The translations under genes were made by a program, and so were the position numbers. 64,000 nucleotides of DNA, from assembly GCF_021347895.1 (NCBI RefSeq), contig NC_067113.1, positions 1,864,467-1,928,466 on the forward strand, given 5' to 3'. Source of the stretch: Acanthochromis polyacanthus. Its lineage: Eukaryota > Chordata > Actinopteri > Pomacentridae. Of the stretch, positions 45,494-55,916 are shown in pieces. The notes beneath the pieces are model-generated. The model was given only the letters and a program-made list of their open reading frames with translations, made no database searches and was not told the DNA's origin. Within the stretch, counting starts at the first letter, position 1. Every line of letters starts with the position of its first letter.

Positions 45494-45502
<9 letters not shown>
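43522..45502 (-). mobile_element. Probable long solo LTR in a TA microsatellite
   Basis: Starts TGTCGATCCTCAGGGCC and ends CATGCTTCACAACA inside TA-rich sequence, so the flanking ATATAT cannot prove a duplication. On the minus strand AATAAAG (near 44053) is a plausible polyadenylation signal. A run of three diverged repeats of about 90-115 bp (45070-45340, landmark AATCAAACCATCAYT) would lie in U3. No protein is encoded. At about 1.98 kb it would be a long LTR; another kind of insertion is possible. Confidence 0.4.
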
Positions 45503-45580
<78 letters not shown>

Positions 45581-45586
45581 TATATA
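45503..45586. repeat. (TA)n microsatellite
   Basis: About 40 TA units. Related TA-rich patches occur at 43290-43520 and 45590-45760. The stretch 45760-46186 is unassigned and includes AAGATGGCGGC (46070-46080), a YY1-site-like motif. Confidence 0.95.
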
Positions 45587-46186
45587 GTAGGATTTTCTCT
45601 GATATATAACTTTTATATATGTGAATGATGTTGATACTCCATCTATGATTTATATATATTCCTTTTCCCTGATAAATAACTTATATCTATTGTTTTATAT
45701 AGAAATATGTGTTCATTAGTCAGTATTTTGTTTATATATGTATATATAGCATAATCATATATTGTCTCTTCAAATTATTAAAATAATTAACTTTACTGCC
45801 ATTATCTGCTTCTCTAACATATATTAGTGTGTGTGTGTTTACAGTGTTTGCAAAATACCTGTCTACAGTCGAGCTTAATATCAGAATATTCTATTACTGT
45901 TAATCCTGCTATGAATATTAAAATACGCCAAACCATTTGTCCTGTATCATAGCTACATGTATGACATTTGCAGCAAATAAAAAAAGCGTGAAAATCAGTT
46001 TAATATTCAGAGTTAAGATGGATTAAATGCGCTGTCAAACAGCGCTGAGTGGAGCGGATGACAGAACCAAGATGGCGGCCCCACCGCTCGTCAGCCCCAA
46101 TAGGCAGTAGCAGTCGATGCGGCGTCTACTCTATATATGTCTACGATTCTTTGCCTCAGCCCCTAGCGATTTGCGACAGCTTTGAC

Positions 46187-47515
46187 TTTTTTTTTTTTTA
46201 ACACAAAGAGGTTATACAGGGTGTTAACTTAGAATGATCATAGAAAATAACACAAAATGGAGACAACTTATTTGTATTACATTGTGAACACAAAGAGTCA
46301 TATAAAGAGAGTATTACAGCCATATGTGAACAGAAGAGGATGAAATTAACTAATAATTAATAACATAAGCAAATTTATATTAAATCAGGGAATTTTAAGT
46401 ATTTAATAAACGAGTCTGAAATTTTTATGGCTTTGTTGTTTGATGATGTTGTTATTGTATTAAAGTACTACTGTTTGAGTTCATTTTCAAAGTATTTTCC
46501 ATTTGTTTTTTTCTTTGCCCATTTCGTTTTGTGAATATGAAATTTGCCTAGCATGATGATAGTCTGCAACAAAAGGGAAAGACTTTCAGGTATGGAGGGA
46601 TTTTCAAACTGAAAGAGGATGTGGCTCTCCTGGAGGCTGATCCTGTGTCCGGTTTTGTTATGGATTAGGTTTTGTATATGATTCCAGAGGTTTCTACTGT
46701 ATGAGCATTGATTAAAGAGGTGAATGATGGTTTCTGGTTCTGTTTGGCAAAAGTCGCAGTTGTAGTCTATATTTAATTTAAACCTCTCCAGGTTTTTTTT
46801 TTGCTGGATATACATTGTGACAGATTTTGTATGATATTTTTTTGACCTTATTGTGAATGAGCAGCTTCTCTCCAACCAGCCATGTTTCTCTCCAGTTTAT
46901 CTCCCCATACAATGAACTCCAATAAGAGTTGGCTGCCGGTCGATTTGAAGGTTGAATGAGATTCCTGATAAATTTATTTGAGCAGACTTTGGTTGTTATG
47001 TCTATGTTGTGGATGAATAATATGGCATCATTTTTCTGAGTAAGAGTGCGTTGGAAATTGTAGTGTATTCTATTTGTGAGATTGTGAGATGGTATTTGTT
47101 AATAAATTGGTTGTACGGTAAGATTTGTCCTTGTTCATCGATTAACTGATTGACCCATAATACTCCCTGATCAAACCAAGATTTGCAAAATATTGTTTTG
47201 TTTCTGTGCTGTATATGTTGGTTGTTCCATATGTAGCAGCTGGTTGGTGAGAAGCCGCGTTTGTAGATCAGCCCCCAGGAGAGCAACGCCTGTTTATGAA
47301 AGTTTGATAATTGAATTGGTATTTTGTCAATTTTATAATTACATTTAAGTAAAAAATGAATTCCTCCTAATTTTTGAATACATAATTTGGTATTGCATTC
47401 CACATCATAACATTTTCTCTTGTGAGGCAACATAATCAATTAATTTTGAACATATTATTCATAGTTTCAAAGCTTAAAACTTCCAACCCTCCATTTCCCC
47501 TCTGGTTACAGAGAA
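46187..47515 (-). mobile_element. 5'-truncated L1-type LINE
   Basis: A T-run at 46187-46199 on the plus strand is the poly(A) tail of a minus-strand insertion. Coding remains are the ORF2 C-terminal region only, so the element is heavily 5'-truncated, as usual for L1. It lies inside the THAP element. No target duplication was recognised. Confidence 0.82.
46468..47439 (-). pseudogene. L1 ORF2 C-terminal region
   Basis: Frame 47439-47002 has LSNFHKQALLSWGLIYKRGF, ILPYNQFINKYHLTISQIEY and TSCYIWNNQHI. Frame 46875-46468 has the Cys/His module CDFCQTEPETIIHLFNQCSY found near the end of L1 ORF2. Together they match the region after the reverse transcriptase in fish L1 (Swimmer-like) elements. The reverse transcriptase itself is not present. 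Confidence 0.85.
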
Positions 47516-47544
47516 TCTCTTTTTTTAGATTATATATATATATA

Positions 47545-47850
47545 ACAAGGAGCTAGACTAGAACAGGATAGAGTTTATTTACATTTACAATAAACACAAT
47601 TATTATTAATATTAACTATTTTTTATACCTCTCTTTAGGATGATATATGCATATAACAATGAGAGACTGGAACAGGATAGTTTAACTTTTACAATAAACA
47701 ACTTAAGTATTAATATTAATTAATTATTATTTAATTATTTCTTTCTCTCTCTCTCTCTAGGCTGTTATATACATCTAAGAAGGAGATAGACTAGAACAAG
47801 ATAGAGGCAGACTGGAACAGAATACAGTTTATTTACATATACAATACACA
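47545..47850. repeat. Three diverged tandem units of about 100-130 bp
   Basis: Each unit contains AGACTRGAACARGATAGAG or a close variant and TTTACAATAAACA-like sequence. They lie between the L1 and the THAP exon. Confidence 0.75.
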
Positions 47851-47856
47851 GGTACA

Positions 47857-48030
47857 TTATTGTGCGTTTCCCTGAGTAAGTAACACTTCACACCCCACCC
47901 TGTCAAACTCATCAGGTTTAAAATGTTTCCTGCATAGCACCAGCTCATCACTTGCAGCAAACCCCACCCTCCTCAGAGCTGCTTCCCGCTTCCTCCTCAG
48001 CCGAAAGTCTTTGGGAAACTTACATGGAGT
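47857..48030 (-). pseudogene. THAP-domain exon
   Basis: The minus-strand translation KFPKDFRLRRKREAALRRVG followed by FAASDELVLCRKHFKPDEFD is the second half of a C2CH THAP zinc-binding domain, including the Cys and His of the CxxH pair. The first half, with its two Cys residues, is not found. The right inverted arm of the TTAA element starts within this exon. THAP domains give sequence-specific DNA binding to P- and Kolobok-type transposases. Confidence 0.8.
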
Positions 48031-48195
48031 AAGAACAATAGACAAAAAAGTAAATAAGTCTGTACACAGCAACATATCTAAAAATAAATCATGCTACTAA
48101 ATTAAGGACAAAGAACAGAAGTAGCCAATATACTGGAGACCACAGTTATTCAATTTGATCAGTATAACATTGTTTAGTAACATTTCAATTATGTG

Positions 48196-48915
48196 TGTCA
48201 CGGCTCCCTTCTCACCCCCATCCTTCCCACCTGACCTCCCCAATACCCTTTTCCCATCTGGTTCTTCCTCCCTCTCCTGTTCCTCTGACCTGTCTGTCTT
48301 GCCTGTCTCCCATCTGCTCCTCTGCCCTGTCTCTCCCCCTACAGCTCGGTGCCTGAGTGGAGTCTAGCTTCTCAGCTGACTCCACTCAGGCAATCAACCA
48401 CCTCCACAGCTCCCGGACAGCTGAGAGACATCACGCTGATTATCACCCCTGCAATAAGAACCGGCTCATCCTTCCACTCCCTGCCAGATTGTTGAACTAA
48501 GACCACGCAGTTCAGTTCCCTCTCTGGCCTTCTGCTTTTTCTGTTGAGTTCCCATCTTTGTTTTCTTACGCTGTTTTCTCCTGCCTCCTCACCTAGGTCA
48601 GCTGTCCGGGATCCCTGCCGTCCTCCTTCCCTTCCGGCTCTCCCCAGCCCAGTCATCGTCGTTTTTCCCTGCCTGGACCTCCCCACTCCTGCCTGGACCC
48701 CCGCTCCTGCCTGGACCCCCATTCCTGCCTGGACCCCTTCTGCCCCTGCCTGGACCCCCCGTTTCTGGCCAAGACCCCCCACTACACCAGCCGCTCCTGT
48801 ACCCTGGATTTTCCCCCCATCGAGCCACCATTTCACCTCCAACAATAAACACTATCATTCCAGCCAGCCTTGGTAGTGTGGCTCTCTGCTTGGGTCCACC
48901 TGCTCGTCCCTGACA
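48196..48915 (+). mobile_element. Solo LTR, same family as 53251-56650
   Basis: Begins TGTCACGGCTCCC, ends CTCGTCCCTGACA, and is flanked by exact ATGTG (48191-48195 and 48916-48920). Inverted, its end matches the LTRs of the element at 53251-56650 (AAGCAGAGAGCCACACTACC then AAGGCTGG), and it carries the same CCTGCCTGGACCCC minisatellite. An AATAAA lies near 48843. It inserted into the right arm of the THAP element and so is younger than that element. It belongs to a diverged subfamily. Confidence 0.93.
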
Positions 48916-49017
48916 ATGTGAGAGCAATCCTAAAGAATTGGCTGTAATCCCAATCATAAAATGGGTTTGGAGGAATAACATAGATGCTAATCTGGATATA
49001 TATGAGTTAGGCTTTAA

Positions 49018-49258
49018 AACTACTGTTGGTAGTATTGGTGGTATTAATAGTAATGCGACTACTACTAGTAGTAGTGGTAATACACCAACTACTGCTGCTG
49101 ATACTGTCTCTGCTACTACAACTTGTAATACTATTACAAATGCTGATACTACTACTACTCTAACGGCTATTCATACTACTACTGCTGCTTGAACTTTTGG
49201 TATTACTATTACTGCTGCATGTACTTTTAGTATTACTACTACTGCTTACAGCTACTAA
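49018..49258. repeat. Degenerate (ACT)n trinucleotide tract
   Basis: Mostly ACT/AGT triplets, first (AGT)n then (ACT)n with interruptions. The open frame through it (Thr-rich) is a by-product of the repeat. Confidence 0.85.
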
Positions 49259-49387
49259 TTGTCTGGTGTTTGGTTGTCCAGCTGTTAGCGTGCGTTAGTG
49301 TTTTGCTAGCGGCTAACTGGTTAGCTCTCATAGACCCATTTACTGTTGGTAAATAAAGAGGGCTGCGCGCTCACCCTGGAGCCAGAA

Positions 49388-49865
49388 GTATGGCGGCTCG
49401 CAGTGGCTTGTCAAGCCATGCGGGTGCATTATCAGTAAAAGATCGCGAAAAATACTTTAAAAAACTCACTTTAACAAATGGCAAGAGGCTCCCACATCCC
49501 TGTACACTTACCAAATGGGACTATGACATTAGTAAGTGGCCCAATATTCAGTGGCCTGATATTTAATTATATTTAGTTGAAAAACCTAGCATGTACACTA
49601 GAGAGAAGCTGCGAGCATACAAATCTATAGAGGCCTATGATTATGCAATTTATACAAGGACACTGACTAAGAGTTTTGTGTTTTGATGTCTGAAATCCTA
49701 CCCAGCCAAAGGCAAGGGCAGAAGACTACAATGTATGAGGCATGGGTGATCATCAACAAAGTGGAGAACTACATACACACAGCAAACTGTACCTGTATGG
49801 CGGCGACTCCAGCCACGTTATTGTTTATGTCCCCCTGTCACAACAGTCGACAGGGCTTTTATTAG
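49388..49865 (+). pseudogene. SWIM/YqaJ-family gene start, decayed
   Basis: ATGGCGGCTCGC opens a translation with LSSHAGALSVKDREKYFKKL and LTNGKRLPHPCTLTKWDYDI, then a stop, then MYTREKLRAYKSIEAYDYAI. In another frame, LPSQRQGQKTTMYEAWVIIN leads to YIHTANCTCM, where a SWIM finger should begin; its second half is deleted. From memory this N-terminus is that of a fish family ending in a SWIM and YqaJ nuclease. It is a different subfamily from the gene at 15493-17859. Stops and shifts make it a pseudogene. The segment 49866-50028 is unassigned. Confidence 0.55.
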
Positions 49866-50036
49866 TGGCTCTAATCGTGTGGGAACCGACAGCTCGTCAG
49901 TATATTTTGCACTGATTTCGCTTTATTTGCCACAACAGAGCACACACGTGCATTGTTGACGGTATCCTCCGTCCAATCCACCCGCTTGATAGCCTGGAGC
50001 CACAGCCGCCTTCAGTTGCTCTGAAACGGCCGAGAG

Positions 50037-51184
50037 TAGGGTTGCCAACTGTCCCGTATTAGCCATCCCGTAAATTGGGCTAAATTGATTTGTCTCATAC
50101 GGGATCTCAAATGTCCCGTATTTGTGGGCGCCGCCATTACTGTGGTGTAACAGCGCGTCTACTCCTAAATGCTGCCTGCTGAGACAGCGGCAGATATACT
50201 TGTAATCAAAACGTTACAGAACCACAAGAGTACTGTCAAATATATAGGTCTGGAGCTCACGCTACACTCTGGCAGCTGACCACACTCCAGAATCCAGTCA
50301 ATAACAACTACCGGGCATAATCAACAGCAACAAAACAGAAACACAAACACTGATCCAGCATCATGTCTCACAAGAACAAGGCTGGAGCCACATATTTTAG
50401 TTTTCCAGAGTTTAAGACGATAACAAACCAAACCTCAGCCTGAGCTGACCATCCTGTTTCTACAGCCCGTCTGTGAACACATATCACACACAAACACAAC
50501 TCCAAAATGACTGGAACAGTCATAATTCCATCTATTTGCTTGCAAGTTGGATAGAATAGATCATTCAGCATGACAATCTGCTTCATATCTGTCTTTGGTT
50601 TCATTTCACACATTAAGTAACCAAGCCTGAGTAAACTCCCAGTTAGCCCATAGCCTTAAAACTCTGATTAGCAGCTCACAGCCACATATCCTCCTAACAA
50701 AACCCCAACACAAACTCTGCATTTTAAATGAACTGTGTCGCTCATCCATTGACGATCTTACGATCTTCATAAGCCAATGAATTTACCTGCAGCCGCTGTT
50801 CATCTTAAACTTAAACATCCAGCCGTGAAAAATGGCTCCTCCGGTCCAGTAATAGTTAGGTGTTGTTCTCTGGTCCAGTAATAGTTAGGTGTTGTCCTCC
50901 GTTTGTTGGTAGTTTTGTGCTGTCCCTTTGTTTTTTTTATCCCTCCATCAGCTTTACGTCTTCACCGCTGCTAGCCTGGATAGCCTTTAGAATGCTAACC
51001 GGCTCCACCTGCTTATCTCATGAATATTCAATTAGCCATGTGCTGCTTATGCAGATCAATAACTTTGGCACTGAACAGGAAGGAGTATCGCTACCTGATA
51101 GTTACGATAGAGAGTTGAGAGGATGTTTTTTAGTGGCACTGTGCACCTGTCCCTTATTTAGTTGTGAGAAAGTTGGCAACCCTA
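50037..51184. mobile_element. hAT non-autonomous element
   Basis: Perfect 14-bp inverted ends TAGGGTTGCCAACT and an exact 8-bp duplication GCCGAGAG (50029-50036 and 51185-51192) identify hAT. No transposase is encoded in its 1,148 bp. It contains two ATAGTTAGGTGTTG repeats near 50850-50895. The element is unrelated in sequence to the hAT at 8372-9273. Confidence 0.96.
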
Positions 51185-51536
51185 GCCGAGAGCCCCTTGG
51201 TATGCGGTAGAACTTAAGTCCTTCTTGAGTATTTCGGTTCATACAACCAAAAACACAACAACCTAACATTATGATGCCGATAGTTCAGTGTTAGCTTTTA
51301 GTTTTGCTACTTCATGTGGTGCGAACAATGCCAGGTAAATGATATGAAGCAGTACTTCCGGCTCCATGATGCGCACGCAGCTGGTTGATGACTTAGACTC
51401 TGATGGGGTCTATAGACTCTGAACGAGATTTAACAAAGAAAAAAGAACCAAAAAAAAAAATCTTATCTATGGAAAGTTATTCCAAGTTTCCTTGTCTCCA
51501 ACGTTCAACGTAGTGTGCAATTAAATGCAGCACAAT

Positions 51537-51881
51537 GAGCCGGCATTGGTTAAAATGCTGTAAAATGCAGAAGGGTCCAGAACGAGGGGGGGTCCGTGAC
51601 GTCACTTTCCTGCGCCACTTGAGATTGCTATTGCAATTGAATTGTGAGACACTTTTTGCGGGGTGAGTACGAAAACGAAAAAAACATTTCTGAGTTTGCT
51701 TGTCTTTTTAATTTAGTCACAAAATGAGCAGTCTTGAAGAAGAAAAGGAAATTGCATTTTAGAATATTGCTTTTTAATTTCATTTTTGAGTCAAACAGTG
51801 CAGCCATGACTTTGAAATTCAAAAGCATTTCTGCTAATGCTTTTGAATTTGAGATATGAGTCACAATCGCTTCCATAAAAA
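51537..51881 (-). repeat. Dispersed repeat with internal hairpin, copy 2
   Basis: Inverse copy of 32728-33062 (see there), without the long C-run: here the corresponding site is GAACGAGGGGGGGTCCGTGA. Identity is high over the whole length except small indels. The preceding 51193-51536 is unassigned. Confidence 0.85.
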
Positions 51882-51929
51882 CAGACTTGGCACAAGAAGT
51901 ATCTGTATTTCACTGACAGCTCAGACAGT

Positions 51930-52110
51930 GTGAAGGATATTGCATAAGTCAACCTCGACAAAAGGTATTGAAGAAGAAAAGCATTACTCCAAAATGGGAC
52001 AAAATTGCAAGACTGAACTTTGCAAAAGAACATGAAAAGATCCCTTAAGCATGCTGGGAGTATATTTCTTTCCTCGGATAAAACAAAAACAAATGATGTG
52101 GGTCAGACGG
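51930..52110 (+). pseudogene. Tc1-like transposase fragment
   Basis: The translation KKKSITPKWDKIARLNFAKE then HEKIP, a stop, CWEYIFLSSDKTK recalls the RKPLL...ARLQFAKEH...WSDETK block of Tc1-like transposases, with the first catalytic Asp in SSDKTK. Both sides are unrecognisable, so this is a small relic. Confidence 0.5.
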
Positions 52111-52275
52111 ATTTCAGCAGGTTTGGAGTGGACCTGGCCATGACTACCACAGTGACTGAAAGGTGTTGACCATGGAACACTGAGATGGGAAAATGGTTGC
52201 CAAGAGACAAACAGTTCAACACAAAGGTGTATTTAAAAAGAAAAACTGTACAACTATGAAGTGAAATGTAGCGGT

Positions 52276-53245
52276 ACTACGTTATGATTTATAGCTCTCG
52301 TTATCAATAATTGGGGCACCACCCTAGATCTCGAGGGAAATAATTAATTTTAATAAAAAAATTAATATTCATAAAAATTTTGATCAATCTCATATCAAAA
52401 AGTCTTGAATCCTCGGTTAAATTGACCACATTCTACACAAAGAAACACAAGACTGTAATTTGGTCTATAATGAGGTATTTATTAACTATTCTATGAAAAT
52501 AATGACAAGTGAACTATGTACAATGTAGATATGGTGTGTGTGTGTGAGAGATATGGAAGTGTGTGAGAGAGATAAGGAAATATGGTGAGGATTAGCCAGA
52601 GCTAACCTGACGAGGTAACCGGTAATTTGGATTAAGAATTCTAATGATTTGTAGAAGAATAAATTGATTAAATGAATTAATTGACCAAGCGGTTAGTACA
52701 TCACCCATAGAATGGAATCAGAGCAAACTCAGCTGGAGTTATTGAAGTGAACCGTCATGGGGCTGGGACTTGCGGGGCCTTCAGATTCGCAGCACAACCG
52801 TCTGGACTTGCAGGTTCGGAGCGGTGTGTCGTTATGGCCGCCTGGATGTCCTGCCGCTGATCCAGCAGGTCTCCGGAGTTCTCAGCTGAGTGTTGCTTGG
52901 CTTAAGAATGATGGTTCTCAGGCTTTAGCCAAGAAAAACGGGTGTTGATGAAAAACGGTCAAAATTAAGAAAAATGAATGCTGGTTCTGAATTGGTTCTT
53001 CAGATTAAAACGAAGAACGAGCAAAATGTCCCCTTAAGTTACAAAAACATTAAAAGATAAATAGTTAACAAACTTAGATGGTGAGGGAATTTCAAAGATA
53101 GGAAAAACGCGCTTTAGGTAAGAAAATAATGGGAATCTCTGCCATGGATTCCCCAGGTAGTAAAAAGAGTAAGAGAGAGGTAAGAGGCAAGAGGGCAGAG
53201 CAAGAGACAGTAAAATGGGCTACGGCTGACTTTATCTGTGGGTCC
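52276..53245. other. AT-rich unassigned DNA split by the LTR element
   Basis: This block and 56656 to about 57650 were contiguous before the LTR retrotransposon inserted at AGCTA. A TTTATTAACT stretch, short GT/GA microsatellites (52531-52570) and a G-rich part near 52757-52880 are visible. It might itself be a decayed LTR-type element on the minus strand, but I found no paired ends and no protein. Confidence 0.35.
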
Positions 53246-53250
53246 AGCTA

Positions 53251-53939
53251 TGTCACGGTCTGAGCTGGTGGACCCGAGCAGAGAGCCACACTACCAAGGC
53301 TGGTTGAGGAGAAAGTGTTTTATTGTGCGGGGGTGAGTAATGGTGGCTAGGTGGGGGAAAACCAGGGTGCAGGAGTGGGGTTCCAGGCAGGAGTGGGGGG
53401 TCCAGGGAGGAGTGGGGGTCCAGGATGGGGAAACCGGTGAAGGCTGGTCTGGGGGAGAGCCGGAGGGGAAGGAGGATGGCGGGGGATCCCGGACAGCTGA
53501 CTGTGTGGAGGCAGGAGAAAACAAACGTGAGAAAAACAGGGTAGAAACTCAAACAGATAATGCAAAAGGCTAGAGAGCAAACCGAACTGCGTGGTTCTTG
53601 GTTAACACTCTGGCAGGGAGTGGAAGGCTGAGCCGGTACTTATTGTAGAGGTGAGTCGTTAGTGAATGATCGTCAGCTGTCCGGGAGCCATGGAGATAGT
53701 TGATTGCCTGAGTGGAGTCAGCTTGAGAAGCTAGACTCCACTCAGGCACCGAGCTGCAGGGGAAAGACAGGGCAGAGGAGCGGATGGGAGACAGGCAGGA
53801 CAGACAGGGCAGAGGAGCGGATGGGAGACAGGCAGGACAGACAGGGCAGAGGAGCGGATGGGAGACAACCAGACAGACAGGACAGAGGAGCGGATGGGAG
53901 ACAACCAGACAGACAGGACAAAGGAGCGGAACTGTGACA
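53251..53939 (-). repeat. 3' LTR of the element
   Basis: TGTCACGGTCTGAGC to GCGGAACTGTGACA on the plus strand, 689 bp. It contains about three copies of a CCAGGCAGGAGTGGGGG-type unit (53380-53430) and about five copies of a GACAGGGCAGAGGAGCGGAT unit (53765-53930). A polyadenylation-like AATAAAAC is read on the minus strand near 53320. Confidence 0.93.
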
Positions 53940-53989
53940 GTATCCCCCCTCAACGGGCGCCTCCCGGCGCCCCATGGACCCAACCAAAC

Positions 53990-55381
53990 CTACTGGGGCA
54001 ACCAAGGAGCAGACAGAGACACGCATACAGACACAGGGACCAGACGGAACAGAAGGGACCAAAAGGACAGGAAGGGCAGAAAACAAGGGGAACAGACAGG
54101 AGGGAAGGACGGGAGGGACTGAAACGACAGGAGGGATGGGAGGGAGGGACAGGAAGGACGGGAGGGAGAGAAATGGGAGAGGGACTGAACTAAGATCGAC
54201 TGAACTGAGCGGAGCTGAGGGCAGGGCAGGACTGGACTGAACTGAGAGCAGGACTGGACTGGACTGAGCTGAGCGAAGCTGAGGACTGGACTGGGCTGAG
54301 CTGAGCGAAGCTGAGGACTGGACTGAGAGCAGGGCAGGACGGGGACGGGACCGGACTGAACTGAGAGCAGGGCAGGACGGGGACTGGACCGGACTGAACT
54401 GAGAGCAGGGCAGGACGGGGACTGGGCTGGCCAGACAGTAGCTCCGGAGGACGGACCGTAGGCTGGACAGGGCGGAGGGTCCGCTCCGGAGGACGGACAG
54501 GCCGGGGATGGACAGGGCGGAGGGTCCGCTCCGGAGGACGGACAGGCCGGGGATGGACAGGGCGGAGGGTCCGCTCCGGAGGACGGACCGTAGGACGGAC
54601 AGGCCGGGGATGGACAGGGCGGAGGGTCCGTCCGTTCCGGCGGGCGGAGGGTCCGTTCCGACGGGCGGAGGGTCCGTTCCGACGGGCGGACCGTAGGTCG
54701 GACTGGCTGGGGATGAGTGGGCCGGAGGGTCCGTTCCGGCGGGCGGAGGGCCTGCTTCAGAGGGTGGCCCGAAAACTGGACAGACGGGGTGGATCGTTCA
54801 GGAGGACGGTCCAGAGACCGGGCAGGCAGGAGCTTTACAGACAAGAGGGGCCGCTCCGGCGGACGGCCCGGGGGCCGGACAGGGCAGAGGGGCCGCTCCA
54901 GCGGACGGCCCGGGGGCCGGACAGGGCAGAGGGGCCGCCCCGGCGGACGGCCCGGGGGCCGGACAAACAACTGGGTTGGAGGCTGAACCGGGGGCGGAGC
55001 CGGGTCCGGTGGGACCTCCGGGGGCGGAGCCGGGTCCGGTGGGACCTCCGGGGGCGGCGCAGGATCCAGGGGCGGGTCTGGAGGGGAGGCCTTAAGCCTT
55101 TCGAAGGCAGCCGAAGTCCTGGGGGCCGGAGGCGGTGCGTCGACCACCGCGGGGGCTGGAGGCGGTGCGTCGACCACCGCGGGGGCTGGAGACGAGTGGC
55201 TGCCATGGGGAAGTGTGACGGGGCTGTCCAGGAACTGCTGAATGTAGTCGGGTAGATAATTGATCAGACCAGGTCGCTGAACCGCCAATCGAAGACCCCG
55301 GACCACAGTCTCCTCCCTGGGATCTTTCCTCCACTCGTCATGTAGATCGCGTAATGCATAAAAGTATATGCTGTTCTCCAA
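53990..55381 (-). CDS. Proline-rich 463-residue frame inside the LTR element
   Basis: This is an uninterrupted frame beginning MENSIYFYALRDLHDEWRKD, with an ordinary-looking first 60 residues (VVRGLRLAVQRPGLINYLPD). It passes into long Pro/Arg/Ser-rich repeats: PPPEVPPDPAP, RPPGRPLERPLCPV, PSSGADPPPCPSPAC and LSSVRSSPRPALLSVQ. The repeats mirror DNA tandem units of about 30-52 bp in the same interval. It has no match to gag, protease or polymerase motifs that I can see. It could be a captured or highly evolved gag-like protein, or a non-translated consequence of GC-rich repeats without stops. The non-repetitive start is the main argument for real coding. Confidence 0.4.
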   Translation of the reverse strand: MENSIYFYALRDLHDEWRKDPREETVVRGLRLAVQRPGLINYLPDYIQQFLDSPVTLPHGSHSSPAPAVVDAPPPAPAVVDAPPPAPRTSAAFERLKASPPDPPLDPAPPPEVPPDPAPPPEVPPDPAPPPVQPPTQLFVRPPGRPPGRPLCPVRPPGRPLERPLCPVRPPGRPPERPLLSVKLLPARSLDRPPERSTPSVQFSGHPLKQALRPPERTLRPTHPQPVRPTVRPSERTLRPSERTLRPPERTDPPPCPSPACPSYGPSSGADPPPCPSPACPSSGADPPPCPSPACPSSGADPPPCPAYGPSSGATVWPAQSPSCPALSSVRSSPRPALLSVQSGPVPVLPCSQSSPQLRSAQPSPVLSFAQLSPVQSCSQFSPVLPCPQLRSVQSILVQSLSHFSPSRPSCPSLPSLLSFQSLPSFPPVCSPCFLPFLSFWSLLFRLVPVSVCVSLSAPWLPQ

Positions 55382-55439
55382 ACAGGAGAAGAGAACTACA
55401 AGGGAGGAGCCCTGGGTCCAGGGCAGGGTGTCAGGGTCC

Positions 55440-55640
55440 TCCGTTGGTGGAATTGGGGTCTGGGTCTGGTTCTGGGGAGCAGAGGTCTGGGTCGGGGTCC
55501 GGTTCTGGGGAGCAGAGGTTGGGGTCGGGGTCCGGTTCTGGGGAGCAGAGGTCGGGGTCCGGTTCTGGGGAGCAGAGGTCTGGGTCCGGTTCCGAGGAGC
55601 AGAGGTCTGGGTCGGGGTCCAGTGGTCAGAAGGATGGCTC
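55440..55640. repeat. 33-bp tandem repeat in the LTR element
   Basis: About five units of GGTTCTGGGGAGCAGAGGTC followed by TGGGTC or GGGGTC. Similar tandem blocks occur at 54240-54430 (GGACTGAACTGAGAGCAGGG), 54430-54720 (GGACAGGCCGGGGATGGACA) and 54850-54965 (GGACGGCCCGGGGGCCGGAC). The whole internal region is built from short tandem duplications. Confidence 0.92.
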
Positions 55641-55916
55641 CCGTGTGGACTGGAGACGGAGGGCCGGAGTGCGGTCTCGCTGAGGCAGAACCCAGGGAAC
55701 CATGGTGCCTCTTGAAAGGCAGTTTTATTGCCAAACGGGTTCCCCAGAAGGGAGAGGATGTATCATAACTTGCCATGGGAACTGTAGGATCAGGAGATGA
55801 GGTGAGGGGCAGAGCAGAAGGAATCCGGTTGCGGGGTTGGCAGAGACTGTGAGGGGAGAGGGTTGGTCCAAACCCTGGTAGTGGGCTCTCCGGGTCCGTT
55901 TGTGGCCAGAGTGTTC

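Larger units (their letters stand above)
42117..49013. mobile_element. TTAA-flanked THAP transposon with 300-bp inverted ends
   Basis: The left arm 42117-42417 is the reverse complement of 47990-49013 once the solo LTR at 48196-48915 (and its duplicated ATGTG) is removed. Both outer ends read AGCCTAACTCATATATATCC and touch TTAA (42113-42116 and 49014-49017). Each arm reaches into the beginning of a THAP exon. Interior sequence holds P-element-like coding remains (42526-43170), a 2-kb LTR-like insert, an L1 and tandem repeats. TTAA duplications plus THAP suggest Kolobok, while the coding remains look more like the P-element/THAP9 group; I leave the superfamily open. Confidence 0.65.

Noticed and set aside
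48544..48876. Proline-rich frames in the solo LTR
   Set aside because: They arise from the GGACCCCC minisatellite and do not extend beyond it.
49018..49190. Threonine-rich open frame
   Set aside because: It is a translated degenerate ACT repeat with no non-repetitive part.
53704..54240. Plus-strand Arg/Gly/Asp-rich frames in the LTR element
   Set aside because: They mirror tandem DNA repeats, begin inside the LTR and lie opposite to the direction set by the polypurine tract.
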